The position numbers and the translations under genes were made by a program. From assembly GCA_964351655.1 (NCBI GenBank), contig CAYGPD010000074.1, forward strand, positions 1 through 7,733: a stretch of DNA of 7,733 nucleotides, written 5' to 3'. The notes beneath the pieces are model-generated. The model was not told the origin of the DNA. It saw only the letters and a program-made list of their open reading frames with translations, and did not search any database. Within the stretch, counting starts at the first letter, position 1. Each line of letters opens with the position of its first letter. Source of the DNA: Hirschia sp964351655. GTDB lineage: Bacteria > Pseudomonadota > Alphaproteobacteria > Caulobacterales > Hyphomonadaceae. Positions 5,802 through 7,733 of the stretch are shown here, piece by piece.

Positions 5802-6224
5802 TTACCGCTTTGCACGATATCGCTCTCCGACGCTTTTCAGCAACGTCTCCAACTCTTCAAATCCCATTTCAGCAGTTAGAGTATCCAATAGCTTTGGGAA
5901 GGATACATTTGCAGCAGGTCGCTTCAACCCATTCAACTTCTGAAAATCGATTGAATCCAATAAAACTTTTTTGAAATCTGCTGCTTTCATTCCTGTTCGG
6001 GTTTGTGCAGCCTTTAATGCTCCAGTTAAAGGATGCGCAGGCTTTTGAGGTTTCGAAGCTTTTTTCTGTGGTGCCTCTAGAGCTAATCTAACTTTCTCGA
6101 AGAAATCTGCTTTTCCCATACGCTCATAATCAGCAACTAATTCTTCAATATGTGCGATTGTAATCTTAGGTGCGGCTCTGCTTTTTTTAATTAACGCTAA
6201 AAGCTCTTGCGACTTAACTCTCAT
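5802..6224 (-). CDS. small basic protein, second gene of the TIR-ParA operon, family unknown
   Basis: I do not recognise this 140-aa protein. It has two helical parts: residues 1-50, including L-I-K-K-S-R at 11-16, and residues about 67-140. A lysine- and proline-rich linker at about 51-66 joins them. By my count it holds 28 Lys/Arg against 17 Asp/Glu, a clearly basic protein that could bind nucleic acid or an acidic partner. It has no signal peptide, membrane segment, recognisable helix-turn-helix or ParB motif. Its ATG (6224-6222) lies inside the end of the TIR-ParA gene, overlapping by 11 bp, and a G-rich run at 6230-6234 serves as Shine-Dalgarno. The coupling implies related amounts and probably a shared function. 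By position it resembles the small ParB-like partner that often follows parA, but sequence support is lacking. A regulator, adaptor or sensor of the TIR effector is inference. Confidence 0.8.
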   Translation of the reverse strand: MRVKSQELLALIKKSRAAPKITIAHIEELVADYERMGKADFFEKVRLALEAPQKKASKPQKPAHPLTGALKAAQTRTGMKAADFKKVLLDSIDFQKLNGLKRPAANVSFPKLLDTLTAEMGFEELETLLKSVGERYRAKR

Positions 6225-7554
6225 TTAAACCCCCACTGGCTATCGCTAACAATTCGTCAGCTAAAGATTGCATAGATTCGTCGGCAGCACCGAAAGAAAT
6301 TTCTTCCAACTCTTTCCTCAATGCTTGATTTAAGAAATGCTCCACCTTTATCATTCCTGCTGTTTGCGGAATACGAGTGGTCAAAACTCTGTCTTTAACA
6401 AAGGAAACGAGATCAGATATTAGGGACGGATCTTTGGTAAAATCGCGTGCAAAAGTGCTTTCACCTACATGACTTGCTCGGAAAAAGTTTATTAAAGGGT
6501 GAGTTTTCCCGTCAATATCACAGTCAAAGACATTAAGAGCCGCTTGCTGCATGGAATACAGTCCTCGCACAGCATTATAATCAGCGCGCACGGGCGCAAT
6601 TATATGGTCTGAGAACTTCAAAGCACATTGACTTAAAAGCGAGGCTGATGGCCCAGAATCGATAAATATAAAATCATAGTATTGTGCTAAGGAACGCAGT
6701 GATTTGGAAAAATTGTAAATATACACTTCTTGCTCAGCGGCAGATGCTTTTGAGAACTTCATCATTCTGTAATCAGCAGGAATAACTGACAATACGCCAT
6801 TCCGCTTAGTTTTTGCTATGTTTATTGCTAAAGTGGACCAATTCACTTCCAACTCATTTCCGAATGCCATCAGAAACTTAAAGTCGTATGCCGTTCCAAC
6901 CTTCTCAAAGACTCGCTTTGGTTCAAACAATGAAAGCGCAGTATGATCTAAATAAGCGGCTTCTTCTAAAGCACCTCTTGTAAGCATCATATCGCTCAGG
7001 TTTTCTTGAGGGTCCAGATCAATTAGTAAGACTCGTTTGTCATGGCGAGAAACCACACTACAAGCCGCAGAAGCGCACAAGCTTGTTTTCCCAATTCCAC
7101 CTTTGAAATTTACAAACGAATAAACCTTAGCCAAAGCCTTACTACTCAGGCGCCATTTGAGAGCTTCATAAAGTTTATCGAAAATTCTTGAAGTTAGGTT
7201 CTGGTTATAACTAATAAATTGGACGCTCTGAACTAACTTTGACGCCCAAACTTGCTTGCCTATTGATTTTCGTAATTCAACAGCGGGAACGTTTGAGATA
7301 GGAATTATCGGCACGTTGCAAGCCAACGCAGCTTCAATCTCTTTTCTCACCCAATCACTTTCGAGCGAACTCTTCGTTAGCAAAACCACGACACAACGAG
7401 CGGTCTCGATTCTTTTGAGAATGATTTTTTCAAACTGATCTCCACCGCGCAGATTCTCCCCATCAACCCAGTGTTCAAAACCTGAGTCTGATAGAAATTC
7501 TGAAATACGATCTGCTTGGCTTTGATTTTGGCTACTATACGAAAGGAAAATCAT
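6214..7554 (-). CDS. TIR domain fused to a ParA/MinD-type ATPase, candidate defence effector
   Basis: The 446-aa product joins two complete domains. Residues 1 to about 120 are a TIR domain: M-I-F-L-S-Y-S-S opens it, then W-V-D-G-E-N-L-R-G-G-D near 29-39, a V-V-V-L-L-T strand, and S-D-W-V-R-K-E-I with Glu72 where SARM1 carries its NADase glutamate in a very similar W-V-x-K-E-I setting. Residues about 143-446 are a ParA/MinD ATPase. It has the deviant Walker A K-G-G-I-G-K-T at 151-157 (signature Lys151, Lys156), Walker A' L-L-I-D-L-D-P with Asp179/Asp181, and Walker B F-I-F-I-D-S-G-P with Asp299. The start is set at 7554 because G-G-G-G-G-A (7560-7565) lies 5 nt upstream; a TTG at 7578 has no such site and would add eight residues. 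The gene heads a two-gene operon. An immunity role through NAD cleavage gated by ATP-driven dimerisation is inference; a partition-like or signalling role remains possible. Confidence 0.92.
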   Translation of the reverse strand: MIFLSYSSQNQSQADRISEFLSDSGFEHWVDGENLRGGDQFEKIILKRIETARCVVVLLTKSSLESDWVRKEIEAALACNVPIIPISNVPAVELRKSIGKQVWASKLVQSVQFISYNQNLTSRIFDKLYEALKWRLSSKALAKVYSFVNFKGGIGKTSLCASAACSVVSRHDKRVLLIDLDPQENLSDMMLTRGALEEAAYLDHTALSLFEPKRVFEKVGTAYDFKFLMAFGNELEVNWSTLAINIAKTKRNGVLSVIPADYRMMKFSKASAAEQEVYIYNFSKSLRSLAQYYDFIFIDSGPSASLLSQCALKFSDHIIAPVRADYNAVRGLYSMQQAALNVFDCDIDGKTHPLINFFRASHVGESTFARDFTKDPSLISDLVSFVKDRVLTTRIPQTAGMIKVEHFLNQALRKELEEISFGAADESMQSLADELLAIASGGLNES

Positions 7555-7559
7555 ACCCG

Positions 7560-7565
7560 TCCCCC
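7560..7565 (-). promoter_or_regulatory. Shine-Dalgarno selecting the ATG of the TIR-ParA gene
   Basis: The minus strand reads GGGGGA here, ending 5 nt before ATG (7554-7552). The protein then begins exactly at the first strand of the TIR fold, which is usual for N-terminal TIR domains. Confidence 0.6.
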
Positions 7566-7604
7566 AACGATTACTCAATTTATGAGATGTCGCACACGCA
7601 AGAT

Positions 7605-7619
7605 AACTTTACAACTTTA
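7605..7619. repeat. tandem AACTTTA repeat upstream of the TIR operon
   Basis: AACTTTA occurs at 7605-7611 and 7613-7619, an 8-bp period, inside the AT-rich leader of the TIR-ParA operon. It is too short to assign a function; it could be part of a regulator site or simple low-complexity sequence. Confidence 0.2.
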
Positions 7620-7651
7620 TTAACACCCGTTTGGATTGCATTTTTTTTGCT

Positions 7652-7671
7652 GGATAACTGCAAACTTATCC
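7652..7671. promoter_or_regulatory. GGATAA-N8-TTATCC dyad, copy 2 of 2, upstream of the TIR operon
   Basis: Six-base inverted arms (7652-7657 and 7666-7671) form a dyad 98 bp upstream of the TIR-ParA ATG. Measured as GGATA to TATCC the spacer is 10 nt, the same as in copy 1 at 1986-2009. The block 7663-7675 is identical to 1999-2011, and CTGCA appears in both spacers, shifted by one base. A common DNA-binding protein is inferred. It could act on the TIR operon or on a plus-strand gene beginning near the window edge. Confidence 0.45.
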
Positions 7672-7682
7672 CCCTCCAGAAA

Positions 7683-7715
7683 ACCTCATGCATACTACAT
7701 CCATCACACCTCATG
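7683..7715 (+). repeat. ACCTCATG direct repeat near the right edge
   Basis: ACCTCATG is present at 7683-7690 and 7708-7715, 25 bp apart. The second copy contains an ATG (7713) that reads seven codons (M-G-R-L-A-T-D) to the window end in a GC-richer stretch, so a plus-strand gene might begin there. No Shine-Dalgarno precedes it and seven codons cannot prove coding. Confidence 0.2.
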
Positions 7716-7733
7716 GGGCGGCTCGCGACCGAT

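Noticed and set aside
4098..6224. Resemblance between the N-termini of the 137-aa and 140-aa unknown proteins (both have I-K-[KR]-S-R near residue 12-16)
   Set aside because: The match is confined to a few residues in a helical context and the remaining sequences do not align by eye, so shared ancestry is not supported.
7713..7733. Start of a plus-strand gene (M-G-R-L-A-T-D) at the window end
   Set aside because: Only seven codons and no Shine-Dalgarno; cannot be distinguished from chance without the next bases.

Overview
The window looks like a chromosomal stretch from a Gram-negative bacterium. An LpxR/DUF2219-type outer-membrane lipid A deacylase and a Tat-type lipoprotein signal require an outer membrane and a Tat system. 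Moderate GC, frequent TTG/GTG start candidates and the style of the single-TM TPR protein suggest an alphaproteobacterium, possibly a marine Hyphomonadaceae/Robiginitomaculum-like lineage. That placement is inference from style only, because there is no rRNA or phylogenetic marker here.

Layout. 18-650 (+) is msrA, methionine sulfoxide reductase A. It ends at a strong bidirectional-looking hairpin (671-710) shared with a convergent gene at 730-1791 (-), which encodes a membrane-anchored protein with TPR-like helical repeats. A 272-bp AT-rich divergent intergenic region (1792-2063) holds a perfect 14-bp palindrome, a GGGGATA-N10-TATCCCC dyad and a possible two-state leader hairpin. It separates the TPR gene from a TTG-started alpha/beta-hydrolase (2064-2954, +). 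A dienelactone-hydrolase-family Tat/lipoprotein gene follows at 3060-3944 (+), then an unrecognised 137-codon gene (4098-4511, +). That gene converges, with only 6 bp between stop codons, on an LpxR-like outer-membrane lipid A deacylase (4518-5609, -).

The most interesting part is the right end. A two-gene minus-strand operon (7554 to 5802) encodes a TIR domain fused to a complete ParA/MinD-type deviant Walker ATPase (446 aa). Its 3' end overlaps by 11 bp a small basic, linker-containing protein of unknown family (140 aa). The TIR half keeps the position of the SARM1-type catalytic glutamate in a W-V-x-K-E context, so an NAD-consuming effector controlled by a ParA-type switch is a reasonable hypothesis. 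I cannot match this two-gene layout to a named TIR defence system (Thoeris, SPARTA, TIR-SAVED, TIR-STING), and I treat it as a candidate undescribed immunity or abortive-infection module. The operon reads as more AT-rich than its neighbours, fitting an accessory insertion in a housekeeping context.

The left and middle genes share an envelope and stress-repair flavour (MsrA, lipid A modification, exported hydrolase), but they lie on alternating strands and do not form one operon. A second copy of the GGATA-N10-TATCC dyad lies upstream of the TIR operon (7652-7671). It has the same spacer length and shares a 13-nt block with the copy near 2000, suggesting one regulator or one DNA-binding protein acts at both places. 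No rRNA, tRNA, CRISPR array, transposase or integrase was seen, and no gene-free stretch exceeds 300 bases.
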